A DNA stretch of 64,000 nucleotides from Amoebophrya sp. A120 (Eukaryota; Sar; Dinophyceae; Syndiniales; Amoebophryaceae), in contig CAJINV010000008.1 of NCBI GenBank assembly GCA_905178155.1, forward strand, positions 3,701,533 to 3,765,532, given 5' to 3'. Numbering within the stretch: the first letter of the stretch is position 1; every line of letters starts with the position of its first letter. A program made the translations under genes and the position numbers. Of the stretch, positions 30,301-42,228 are shown in pieces. Below the pieces are notes generated by a model. That model searched no databases, was not told the origin of the DNA, and saw only the letters and a program-made list of their open reading frames with translations.

Positions 30301-33300
30301 CGTTGCAGCGGAGGTGGTCCCCGATCAGGATGTCGAAAACGCTCCCGCCCTTTGGCAGACTGGCAGCGGGGGCTGCGCCACCTCGTCCACCACGGGCGCA
30401 TTATTGCGAGAAGATGCCGGCCAATGCCAGAACTTGATGATGCCTTTGTTGCAGGCGGGCGCGGACGAGACGCCGAGTTTCTCGGGCTCTCGCAACCGGT
30501 ACGAGGACACCGAGAAAAATGCGGTTGCTTTGTGCGGCGCGAGAGCTGCTGGTGGAAGAAACGAGACCACACGACCGGGATTGTTGTTCTTTGACAAAGT
30601 AGCAGAGAAAAACAAGGTGGACCGCAGTGCAGGAAACGAGACTCCGAGGTTCTGTCTTGACCAAAGGGAGGAAAAGTTGGACCGAAGGGCAGGTGGACGA
30701 GGAGACGAGACGCCGAGGTTCCATCTGGAAAAGCTGGAAAGCGTGCTCAGTGAGGATTCGGAGGAGGGTAAGCTGCAAAATGCACCACCACAGGACGAGA
30801 GTAACGCACTCATCGGTCCGGTTCTCCAAGTAGTTCAGCCGGTTGTCGCCGCGATGAACAATATTGCAGCTGGTGTTTTCCTCGACGAGGGTAAGGGTTT
30901 GAAGCAAAGAGAATCTTCTACTTCGCTCGAAGTGGAACCGGCCCGACGCAACCTTTTTCCTCCAGCAGCGCGAAAATCGGGCTCCGCACTCAATGAAGAT
31001 GAAGCGACGTCTATCCTATGTAAAAACGTACCCACACCAGAGTTGTCATGCAGATTTGCAAGCACAAGAGCATTTGTAATGCGCATCCCCATGAGAGACA
31101 TTGCCCATCGTGTTTTGGAACTTGTAATGCTGTAAACAGGATAAGGAGACGGATTTGTTATGCGGCGTCCCTTGCTAAGCTGCACTACACTACAGTCTGC
31201 AACTTGTCATGCGAGACTCCCAAAAGGTCTAGGTTTGTGTTGCAAAATCCCCATCTTGACTATGGTGTGGGGACGTTTTTACAAATGATAACGTCAGAGA
31301 ATCTTCAAAGTGGAGCAAATAAAATGTCAGGTGCAGGAGCTCTAGCACAACGTCCAGAAACTAGTCTGGAACATCAAACCACAGCAAAGCCCCGGCCCCT
31401 ACTGCCGAAGAAGAAGATGCTACAGCTCCCTCCAGTGGTAAACAAAACCTTCTTTGACGATGTCTGCGCGGCTCCACTCACTGATAAGACGCCGACTTGC
31501 TCAACATCCTCGAAGCGCGGTCTTTCTGCTGAAGCTTGGGAAGAATTTCTGTTCGGAAAAGTAATAGTGGGAGGACGACCAGTTGTGGACGAACAAGAGC
31601 AAGAGAAAGGTGAGCGTCGAGCCGGCGTAGAAGTTGTCCCCCACGACGAGCAAAATGTCCTACGGAGAACTGGGACGACGCACTCCAATGGTACCGCGTG
31701 GTCCACTCACACCTTTGCTCCCGACCCGGCGCGCCTGATGGAGGAGGAAAAGAAAGCCGCCGTCGCGCCGCGGGCCGCTGAGGCCCAGGTCGACGGGGTA
31801 CTTGCGTCGAAACAGGATGTTCTTGAGCAGTTTTTTGATAAAGATAGAAAACATGCGCCGAGGAGTGACCCTCCCGCTGTGCCTGCGCCGCGGATGAAAA
31901 GTAGCACACAAACAGAAGCAAAAGAATTTGCTGCTGCGGACGTTTCTTTGTTGCAGAAATCCAAGAAATCCAATTCCAGCCCGTTGGTGTTATCGAGCAA
32001 AGAACAACAATCAGAAGGAGCGACGACCCGTCTAAGCTGCAGTCGCGCGGCGCCGGAGGCATTTTTAGCAGCTAAGGATCATCTCCAGGAGAATGAATTG
32101 CTTGTACAGATGAATGTCGGTGCAGCCGCGAAAAATTCAAAGCAAGACGATCATGATGTCCTTGCAGCCGACAAGGAGGCCGCCGTCGTTGCGCCGTCTT
32201 CAAAGCTTGTACTGCAGGAGAAGGCGTCCTCGATCCTGAACCCCGATGTTGAGAACAAAAAACTATCTTCCCGCAGCCCAACAGGAGAACATCACGCTTT
32301 CAAACAGATGCCTTCTCCGCGCCTCTCAACCGTGTCTGGCTGTGAGGGGTTGATATCGCGCGAGCAGACGAAATCCAGTAAGCGGCTGAGCGAGCTTATC
32401 AAAAGGAAAAATCCCCCCTCCCCATATCAAAACGAGGTCTCTGATGCAGGATTTGCGTACACAAATAAGATTTGTCTTGCTGGAGAGGAATGCAGCCCCA
32501 TACTATGCCGAAGTAGAGAGGTTCTGGCCTAGGCGTCTAGCATGAGAAACGTCCGTGCTGTAGGCCCATCAGCATCACAAACCGCCGGCACAATGCTGCG
32601 GAGCTTGTGGAGTTGCCTTGTTGCAAGACAGACGTGATTTGAGGTCTCAAATCAGCAACACAAATTTCCGGAAACATACCTTTTCGATATGGGGAGGGGG
32701 GATTTTTCCTCACAATAGAGCTGTCGCTTGACCGCCGGATCGGTCTGACGGATATCCTGTGCAAAAGTATCGTACTCGTACTAATCGCATTCATGCATTA
32801 CAAATTTCTTTCTCAGGTTAAATCCGCATTACAAATTTTCTTTCTCATGCTGAGGAAATTTGTCATGCGATTTATATATACTAGTACGATGCTTTTGCAT
32901 TTCATAACGGAGGAGCTGGATCAAAAGTGCGACCCCAAGTTGCTCGTTGATCACGAGGTGTACGAGGCCGAGGACGGGGTGCAACTTCAAAACGAGCTTG
33001 TCTCCTCTCGCACCAGATTTCTGCACATGTTGAAGTATCGAGGTGAAGGGGCGGGGGGGCGGAACAAGATGCAGAAAGAACATCAAGTGTTGAATTGTCT
33101 TCACGTTGCGTCAATGGCTCATAGTTCTACCTCACGTGCCCGCGATCTTGCATCCTCTTGCTCACCACGACGAGGACCCTCTGATTTGTTGTCGGACCAC
33201 ATGAGCAGAAGTTCTACGGGCACGACGTCGACCCATGATCTATTCCAAAGTGGTTTTCGGTCGCCCAGTTTCTGGGACAAATGCTGGACTTTGGATCGCG

Positions 33301-36300
33301 AGAAACTGGAGAAAAACCTGCAAATTGCCGACGAGGAGGTTCATCGCAAAAACCGTGATAAGTTCTTCTCGAAGAGTTTGCTCGATGGAATAAATCGTGA
33401 CCACGACAACTTCGACGAGCACCAGTATCCGAGAACTCCAAGCAGCACCATTTCGCGCAATATTTCTGGGCTCTCCGCTGCCTCTGCGCAGAGCCAAACG
33501 TCTCGTAGCAGCTACCGGAGCGCAAATTTGCACAATATCTGCTGCGCGACCTCTTCCCAAGCGCAGCAGCAGAAGAAGGCTTCTACGACGAGGAACAGGC
33601 GGACGCTTAAGGATTTTTTCTGCGTGGAGGATCCGTTCGCGCCGAAATTGTTTCCGAACGTACACGAGAGCTACGACTTTTCCTTCTGGAACAACCGACG
33701 TGCCTGGCAAACGGGGAAAAAGATCGGAAATCGGTTCCTCAGTGTCGAGGCGAGCCAGAGTGGCGAAATTCTGTGCTTCACGTCGATGCGAAACTTCATG
33801 GAGAAGTTACAGGAAGCAGAGGCTCAGCAACGGGGGGAACGAGGACTACTACACGCAGACGACAGCAACAATGCCAGCGGAACTAGGTCGTGTGCGGCTA
33901 GTCCTGGTAGTGCACCGCCAAAGAAGCAGGTGCAGCTCCTCTCAACTAAAGATCATCTTCCCGAGAAGCACGACGTGAGGACACCAGCACGACAGAAAGC
34001 CGCAGAGGCTAGGGCTTTGCTAGCACAAGAGCCCCCACAGGCGGGGGGGAGCAAGAATTGTCAACATCAAGGGAAACAACAACTTTCTAGTTCACCCACC
34101 ACACCGAAAACGTCTTCAAAGCGCGACAGTACTGCGTCGAAGCGCGACAGCACGAAGTCGGGCGTTTCGACAGCGAGCAGCGGGACCAAGCGGCAAAAGC
34201 TTCGGCGCCGTGGTCTGACAGGCGAGAAGCTAGGTGAAGACGGGCAAGTCGTTGGACCTGCGGCCGCCACCACTGCCGGAATCGTGGGTGATTTTTCTGA
34301 TGTGGTCACATCTGCGGACGATGAGAAAAATCTAGAGAGGACGCAAGCGTCTTCCTCTTCTTCAACATCCCGTGCAGGAGGACCAATTATAGCCGCAGGA
34401 GGAGGTGCTGATGGCGATGACCGCAGGTCTGGGAACGAGAAGAAGGAGGACTACCACGAGGACGACAATAGTCAGCTGCAAGAAGCGGACCCCACGACGC
34501 TGAAGATTGTCGACCGCACCGCGTTCCTGACCTGCGGGCCCTCGGAGTTTTACATCTACAAGGGCGAATTTTTCGCAACCTTCGAGGACGCGGTCAAATT
34601 TGGACAGCTGCAGGAGTTGGCAACATCCCAGGGACGGCTCTCGTGCACATCTTGGCACAAGAAAGACGAGAATGATGCTGGCCGAATGCAGCAGAGAAAG
34701 TTTCTGTATCTGGCGCAGTTACCAGTGGCCGAGCACTTTAACTCGCTCTCGGACCTGGTTACGTCTCTGCGAGACTTTGCAGAAGACCAGTGTCGCATGC
34801 AGCAAAACCTGCGCCAGCAATCGAGCATCGGTGTGTACTTGAGCAGCCCCACAAGCCGGGCTGCAGCCCCTGGTGGATCGGGCACCAAGGTAATAGCATC
34901 TACTCCTGGGCGGGGTCATGCAGCGGTTGCAGTTGGAGGCGGGCAAAAAGAACTGATGAAAAGTAAAGCGATTTGTCCAACATCTTCCATAGACACGGCT
35001 GCGAAAAGTCTTACAGCATTTGCTCACGGTAAAGGAGCGCAAAAAACGAAAACTTCTGATAACGCGGCACATCATCGCCACAACAAGTACCACGTTCAGG
35101 CAGACCTGTCGCGGCCGCATCGGAAAAGTCATGCGAGCTTGTTTGCGCCGGACCCGGATAATGCCTTCTCGCTCTTCGAGCCGATGACACCCCTTACACC
35201 CCTTGAAGGTGAAAATGAAGCAGCTGTGCAGGCGTATTTTCAAGAAAACCACGATGGTCCACCTTGTGGGCATGATCTGCCGTCGCCCAAAAATATAAAA
35301 AAGAACCAACTATCGCCTTTCGTTGAGAAGCAGATGAAACAGCGCCGAACGGAACAGAATGCGCTGACGTTCTGCCAAAACTTGCAAATCATGATGGCAC
35401 CGCCAGATGATCGTGGTGCGGCTGCTGGCGCTGCTGGTCGTGGGGTCGAGGGAGCAGCAGCTGGAGCTGCTAGAAGTACGGAGAACGAGGTTGAAGGAAT
35501 ATCAGACGCTCGCCCTGAAGACGTCGAGGGCTGGGATGAAAGAGCTCTCCTGCAACAGGCTCGGACCACGACCACGACGAGTAAGACGAGTGAAGCTGCA
35601 CTGGAAGCGGGGGACAGTGGTTCGCAAAAAATTTTTCACCGCTCATCTTCACAGGATCACGAAACGAGGAAAGACGAAGCAGGAGGAAGTACAATGGAAC
35701 AGCAACAGCAGGAGCCGGGAGACCACAAGAAGGCTTTGGTTACTGGTACAACAGCCTGTGGTCGTCATATGAATAACAAAGCAAATGGTTCAGAACAAAT
35801 GAAGGCAATAAAGAACAACACGGAGATGATGACCACCACGGGTCCGCAAGTGCCCCCGCCGCGGAATGGGGCGGTAGATAAAACAAGCGCAAGTCCTCCT
35901 TGCCCCCAGCACCAAATGTTATTGAACAGCAGAATTCCTCACCCGAAGGCAGATTTTCTGAACCTTCGGGCCTTCGAATTTTTCCAGTACGGGCACTGCC
36001 ACCTGTTTCTGGGGCCGGCGCACACCGTCACAGACTTTCACTACGACCCAACAGACAATTTTTTCGTGCAGCTGGTGGGGTACAAGTTCTTCCGCCTCTA
36101 CCCGCCGCATTCCAAGTGGATCCAACCCAAGTACGAGCAGGAGATGCAAAATCTCGTGCAGCAGAGGCGTTCCAGCTTCGGCTTTTTGCCCTCGCCGAAA
36201 ATGGTGGTGTCCACCCCGGGCGGACGAAATTCCATCGCGGCAGCTGCTAGTCCTCCGAGTACTCCGGCGGGGTTCGACGCTTATTCGCCCGGCGGTAAAA

Positions 36301-37587
36301 GAAGTACTGGAGGACCCTCCCCGGTCTTGTGCGGCGCAAGAAAACCAGGAGTGCAGGAACAAACGCCGAGGTGTCCTCGTCCGAGTTCGCGCGCAGGAAA
36401 TTCATCTTGTCAAAACCTCCTTGATATCAATATCCGCGGCCACACACAATCAGGAGCATTGGATCCGAGCGGCAGTCCGCTGACTGCAACAAACACCACA
36501 ATGAGTACCACACCGGGCGGGACTGTGCCTCTAGAGGACCACCTTCTTCAAAGCGGTTGCACTATTGCAGCTGATGCTGGCATAGCCAGTAGTACAAGTA
36601 GAACGCGGATGAACTCGAACTTTTCAACATCGATTGCAAAGCTGCAGGGCGGGAACAGCTGTGAAGGAGATAATTCCATTTTTGCCAGCAGTGGTGCCTT
36701 GTCTAGTACTACGACAAGAACTTCCGGCAATAGAGAAAGGGATAGTAGATTGACCAGCAGGAGCAGCGATCAGTTTCTTCATGGCTGTTCCGATACAATT
36801 CACGAGGACGTTGTCGGTCTGGTTCCGGTATCTACTGCAAAAGTATCGTATACTTGTACTACTCGCAATTATCTTGCATGAAAGGTTTAATACTTTCCTA
36901 AATTCTATGTATTTGATAGATTTTGATCGTTATATGCAGTTACTTACTGCACAACATCAACATGATCCATGAAAGAGCTTAGCGTGAGGCTACACAGAAA
37001 CGCCACGTATTTTTAAAGCGGTTGATGATGATGAAGATGGTGATGATGATGCCGTTACGACTAGTAGTACGCTAAACTTTTGCAATGCATAAGCGGCAGA
37101 GGGAGCTAGTGGTCCTCGTACAACCAGGGGCGCGACCACTACCGGCCGAACAACCACGACCGGCAGCACTGGTTTCATGCTAGACAGCAACGTGAACACA
37201 CCGACACCAAGAACGCCACGACCTCGTGGGCGCGACGGGGGGCAGCAGCGACTGCTGTCAGAGCAGACCACACCAGAGAATATTTACGCGCCATCAGAGC
37301 GCTATTCGGAGGAGTTTCTGCGGAAAAACGCCCATTTCGGCAGAGAGGTCGATCACGAAGAAGTGATCAGCAGGGAAATGATGTTGACGAACAAACATTG
37401 TTCATCAACGCCGGACCGGCGGCCGGGCCATGTCGAATCCTGTGACGCAATTGACGTGATCGTGAAGCCCGGTGACGTACTGTACATTCCCAAACACTGG
37501 TGGCACTATGTGGAATCGCTCACCACCTCCGCCTCGCTCTCCTTCTTCCAGCACCGGAATTTATCTGGGTATTTCAATTTGGCATAA
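27295..37587 (+). CDS. Very large JmjC/cupin-type protein, seven exons
   Basis: Exons 27295-28779, 29094-29172, 29499-31011, 31296-32396, 32723-32752, 32912-36828 and 37097-37587 sum to 8616 bases, or 2871 residues, in a continuous frame. JmjC proteins are Fe(II)- and 2-oxoglutarate-dependent oxygenases that hydroxylate or demethylate proteins, often histones. The catalytic domain is near the C-terminus: FLYLAQLPVAEHF (about residue 1998), CHLFLGPAHTVTDFHYD (about 2432-2448, giving the HxD pair), then FVQLVGYKFFRLYPP. The distal His lies in LYIPKHWWHYVESL (about 2836-2849), after the last intron. About 380 residues of Ser/Thr/Gly-rich filler separate the two halves. The first 1900 residues are mostly low-complexity and contain no domain I recognise. 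All six introns are introners; each removal keeps the frame, and without the last one the metal-binding site is incomplete. The substrate is unknown. Confidence 0.82.
28780..29093. mobile_element. Introner, family C, JmjC intron 1
   Basis: The 314-bp element begins TATTACAATGAAAAATGCCC and ends GGGGGCATTTTTCATTATGA plus TA. The direct repeat ACGCC is exact. Removal joins WRAWDA to LHGLSPQDFF. No GT or AG lies at the ends. Confidence 0.92.
29173..29498. mobile_element. Introner, family D, JmjC intron 2
   Basis: The 326-bp element begins TATCAAAAGGAAAAATCCCC and ends in its near complement, finishing TTACGATA. The direct repeat CCGTG is exact. Removal joins AFR to AAEAAEKHD. It is a close relative of the element at 32397, with the same length and orientation. 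Confidence 0.92.
31012..31295. mobile_element. Introner, family B, JmjC intron 3
   Basis: The 284-bp element begins TATCCTATGTAAAAACGTAC and ends GGGACGTTTTTACAAATGAT plus A. The direct repeat ACGTC is exact. It has the same length as the family B element at 16881 but a very different interior. Confidence 0.92.
32397..32722. mobile_element. Introner, family D, JmjC intron 4
   Basis: The 326-bp element begins TATCAAAAGGAAAAATCCCC and ends with the complement, finishing CACAATA. The direct repeat GAGCT is exact. Removal joins RLSEL to SLDRRIGLT. Confidence 0.92.
32753..32911. mobile_element. Introner, family E (short), JmjC intron 5
   Basis: The 159-bp element begins TATCCTGTGCAAAAGTATCG and ends CGATGCTTTTGCATTTCATA. 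The direct repeat ACGGA is exact. It is separated from intron 4 by an exon of only 30 bases. Confidence 0.92.
36829..37096. mobile_element. Introner, family E (long form), JmjC intron 6
   Basis: The 268-bp element begins TATCTACTGCAAAAGTATCG and ends ACGCTAAACTTTTGCAATGC plus ATA. Flanks TCCGG and AGCGG agree at three of five positions. Removal joins GLVP to AEGASG and brings the two halves of the JmjC site into one frame. Confidence 0.85.
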
Positions 37588-40500
37588 AGTTGCCCCGATT
37601 TATTACTATTTTTTTCGTACTCGGTCACTAATCGTTTTTTTTCACGATCACGTTCAGTGGACTGGTGCCAGTATAAGCATAGAAACACGGCTCCGAATGC
37701 TGAGACGTAGATACGATTATAGCCGTGGGTCCTTTGCTTGTAGTTTTTTCCAGCGCCAAACCGAGTCAAGTCAATATGACGAATAATAAAGTTTCTTTTT
37801 TCTTCGATGCACGAGTCTATATCGTATGGCGAATCTCAATACAACAATACTAACTACGTATGGAAATATGAATATCTCAACAATCCACATCGTGTAAAAT
37901 TTCGCGAGTCTATATCGTATGGAGAAAATCAAAATTGTCAATCTCAATAGAATCAGGGGGAGTTGCGGCAGAATACTAGTAAAATTCTAGTGGCAGCATT
38001 CAATTAAGTGAAAGAAGTGTGGCGGCAAACGTAACTGATAGCAAGAAGGAATAGGCGAGGAACAAAGTTTCGAATTCGATGTGCAAAATAGAAGCCAGCA
38101 TTTCCATGTGTAGATTGCTTTTGAAGATTTTCTTGTTCACAGATGACTTCCGAGCAGATGCAGAAGTCATCTAAGACGAGAGCTGCAGCCGCAATGTAGA
38201 CTTAGCATTTCTTTTTGATTGAAGAAATAAAACAGATAAATATTATCTATCAAGCGACAAGAGTTCATCTTCGTCAACGGGAGCAGTTACAGTTAGTCTC
38301 GCGGCTTGGTTAAAAGGGCCGCAGGGCTTACACCTGTTACCCATCCCATCGACGATGGTCTCTTTTTTTTTCCGCAAAGGTGGAGCATCGTCTTCAGCCG
38401 TGTTTTTTTGTAAAGTACACCCAACGCAACACTACCCTTTTTTATTTGAAATCGTACGAAGCTAATAAAAGTAAGTAAAACTAAAAGTAAAAACACGAGA
38501 AGGTAGGCCTTGTCCTTGTGGTTACTGTGACAAAACCACCGCAGTTACGTTTTTCTCCGAAGGGATCTCCTTGTCAACTTTCTGTAAAGATAAAGAAAAG
38601 GCTAGAAGGATGAAAGCTCTTTTTTTCTTAGCTCATTTTGTAAAGACCACGCATTACCCCGCGAGCGGAAAATAGACCAAACAAAAAGAATAGGCTTGGG
38701 AAATGGTAATGCAGCGAAATAAATGATCCCTCACCCTCCGTTTTCCACATTTTGTATGATGGCAGCAGAATTATATGACGCAAGACTAAAAAAGTGAAAA
38801 GTTCTTTCCAATCTGTATGTGTGGACAAACGTAGCTACCGTTTACAACTGTTTGGATTCACGTGGTTGACTTTTCCACGTCGCAAAGCTTAGCACAGTCG
38901 TCTTGAAGAACTATGTCGTGAGCTTTTTTTCACTTCTTCAGAATTACTGGATACAAACGTAGCATTGCGGCCAGTTTATCTAAACATAAACTGAAATCCC
39001 GACGAATGGATAAAAATACGCAGGGACTTATAAATATATATGTCTATCACTTAGGGCTCCTCATTTCATCTGTATTTGCTCCGCTTCTTCTCGAGAGGAT
39101 AGAAGAACTAGGAACCACGTCGAACAGTGCTAGTACAGCAAAAGCACGACGACCGTGGTTCGAGCTATAATTCTTCATTATCATTGCCTTGGATTGAACT
39201 TGAAGTGTGCGTTTTTGCAGCATCTTTTGTGGGACCACGAGTAGTTTGATGCTACAATTACAGCACAAGGCAGGAGGACGAGGATTCGGATCTAGAAGTT
39301 TTGACGAATAAATACTGCAGACAAAGAATATAGAAGGTCCTCGCAAAAAGGAAGTTGTCTACGATTGTCTCCAGGAAATGTCAAGCTGCAAAAGGGTCCC
39401 GGGCCCACTCCTGAGGGAGGAGAAATTTTATGAGGAAATATTGTAGAGCATCACTAAAAAGACTAGCAAATAAGAGAAAGCCATGAAATGCTGACAATAA
39501 ACTTTGTTGTAGAAAGGCAGCTTCTGCTTCAGTCCGGGAATTTTTAGAATAGCGCCCTTGTATGTTGAAGACTAAGAATCGGCTTTCATCGACATACTTT
39601 GTGGCCGTTGCGATGAAAAAACGAACAAAAAGAACAACGGGTGAAAATAAAAACTCATCGAGGCGGTTGGAGCAAAGAACAGAAGAAATTGACGACACGC
39701 GAGCAATATGATCAGTAGCACATTGCTAAAGGCTAGTACGACATTGAACTTGATAGTTTTTATTTGATTTTTCACTTGAGATTTCTGTTTCTACAAGGAC
39801 GCAAATTTTCGAGATTAGATTTACTTCATTCTGCGAAACAAAAAAGCCAAATCCAGAGTAGAGCCGACGTTTTTCCGTGCGTTTTCTTTGCGGTGAAACT
39901 TTCTGCTCCGACTTGATAGGATATTTCTCGCATAGTGCACACGAAGTTTCAGCAACATCTTAGGTACGACAGCGATCTTGCTATGGGGCGTCGTCATTTA
40001 ACACACAGCTGCATTTATTTGTTATGTTTGGCGATGCCTCCGCTGTAGTTTCGCGAAACGTCCACCTTACCTTTTTTTACTTCTCTAAACTGTTTTTTTT
40101 TTCGGCTTCGGGTATTCAATGAATACGCATCCTAGTATTTATGTCCACGCGGTTGAGCCGTAACATGTTGTTTATGCGATCGTTCGACGAAATCATGGTG
40201 CTCATGCTCTTCAAAACGACATTCGTCTTTTTCGAACCACCTCAAACAAGCCGACCCTAGAGTTATTTTCACATAGATCGGATAGAGTGGTTTGTATCGA
40301 CAGCGAAACAGCCGCTACCCTACGCGATCGTCATCTTACTTCCCTGTTTTGAAAAGGCTCTTCCGATTGAATTGTCTTGTTTACATCATAAGTTACAATT
40401 TAGACGACATTTTCTGACCTGATGGAAATGATCGTCGAATAGCTTTTGCTATGTGCGACCAAGCTGTACTGCGGTCCGGCTATCGAAGACTTCAGTACTA

Positions 40501-41708
40501 CTTACATTATTTCAAGCGGTTTATTTTGGACGGAGATTTAGAAGAGCATCGTGAGCAATTGTTGATGGTATAATTCTTCTGTGACATCAAAGCACGGAAT
40601 CAGAATAAAACCAACACAAAAGGAATAAACCTCCTGCCATGTTCGTTGTTGGCCACTGAAAACACCAATGAGGAACGTCCACGAACGCGAACACTGTAAC
40701 CTGTAAAGCTTTCGTATGGACGTGGACCACAAGAATCAAGTGAACCCATGGGGTTGCGCTATATATTTTCTTTTTTTCAAAGTTTAACGCGACCGGCTTC
40801 GAAAAAATGAAAAAAAGGTATGATGTGGCCCCCCCAGCTTCCGATGAAAAGAAACCGTAAACTTGGCTCGATTGGCTTTCCTCGCGTCGACATCCTCATT
40901 TTGCTTCGCTTGACGCCGCCGCTGCTGCAGAGGATTTTACAAGAATAGCCGAGCAGCCGACGTTGTGCTTTCATTTTTCTTTGTCCTTCTGAATGTCAGA
41001 TACAGACACCCGAAGCCACTACAATATGACCGACTAGAATATGACCCACAGCCACAATAGTTGTAGTGGAGTGATCAAGTTCTGTAACGTCCTCATCTTG
41101 TGAATCATGGCGCGACCTCGATTTTATTTTTTCTTGTTCTTCTTCAAAAGACCATCTGGAACTGCCAGCGAAAATAAAATGTCTTGTCGCAAATTCTTCG
41201 ACCTGATACTGCAAAAGTAATCACCAAAGTTGGGTTACCTATCACATCTTTATCCGGCAGTGAAATTCTGCGAAGTGTGTTCTGTAGTTTAAAGTTTTTT
41301 GTTTATTGAATTGAAGACAACGCAGGGTGGTCTTTTCGTTTTGATGCTTATCGCAATGACGTTTATGAAATTAGTATCGTTGACAAGATGGAGCGACGAG
41401 ATGCAGAAAAAACAATGAAGAGCGGACTAAATTGTATCGTGATTCGTGGATATCTTGAGCGATGTTCATGCAACCGATTTGAGAACAATAAGAATCTACA
41501 TCAATCTCGTTGTGGTTTTGGTTCAATTATTCGCTCGCAATGGGAATGGGGACGATAGGGCATTGAGTGGGGCCCACTTACTACAAGTTACATGTTGCGT
41601 GCTGCAAAAACAAGTGGTTTCGTTTGCGCCACCAACTTTTTGTGTCAAAAGTACTAGCTACGAGTACGAGAAGCTCCACTCTACTCCACCAAAGAAAAAT
41701 AACTACAA
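37588..41708. other. Long AT-rich gene-free stretch
   Basis: About 4.1 kb without a recognisable gene, RNA gene or introner. The string GAGTCTATATCGTATGG occurs twice (37813 and 37907), about 94 bp apart. Open frames are short and on the minus strand for the most part. Confidence 0.5.
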
Positions 41709-42146
41709 ATGACGATGAATAAAAGTCCGACCTGCAAGGGCTCCTGGATGGCGAGGTCTACTACGAGGACCTCCGTACAGTTGCGGACAACGCCCCTTTC
41801 CACTATGGTGCCGTTGTTCCTGTTCTTTTTCATCCCAGCGAGATTTTCAGGAAGTGTCAATGCCCTGCTGCAACGGGAGCGTGTAGTTGAGACCACGAGG
41901 GCCGCAAGGTACGCGCCTTTCGCTCCCGGCGCGCAGGGAAAAATAGAAGGTGATGAAGTTGGAAGCACAGAGGCGCAGCGCGACGAATTTGATGAGAGAT
42001 CGCGACCGGATCTTCATTCGCATTCCGCTTCCGACCAGCACTACAGCCTCCCAGCGCTTCACAGTCTGAGCTTTCGAGGCATCAAGAACCTCGGGCATAG
42101 GCTTCTGCAGCGCGAAACGAGGATTTTTCAGGTAGCAAATTGTTGA
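41709..42146 (+). CDS. Possible small secreted or membrane protein, unrecognised
   Basis: The frame of 145 codons has a hydrophobic stretch at residues 33-50 (TMVPLFLFFFIPARFSGS) that could be a signal or anchor, followed by a charged part. A second frame over the first half also looks protein-like (LLDGEVYYEDLRTVADNAPF), so the true frame is uncertain. I do not recognise either product. It precedes the next gene by 83 bp on the same strand. Confidence 0.3.
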   Translation: MTMNKSPTCKGSWMARSTTRTSVQLRTTPLSTMVPLFLFFFIPARFSGSVNALLQRERVVETTRAARYAPFAPGAQGKIEGDEVGSTEAQRDEFDERSRPDLHSHSASDQHYSLPALHSLSFRGIKNLGHRLLQRETRIFQVANC

Positions 42147-42228
42147 AACTGCTCGTAGTTCGTTGTTGAAATGCCTTTGCAAAAAGAACGGCGCATAAGT
42201 ACTTTATCATGTTAAGTCGTCGCGCTCT

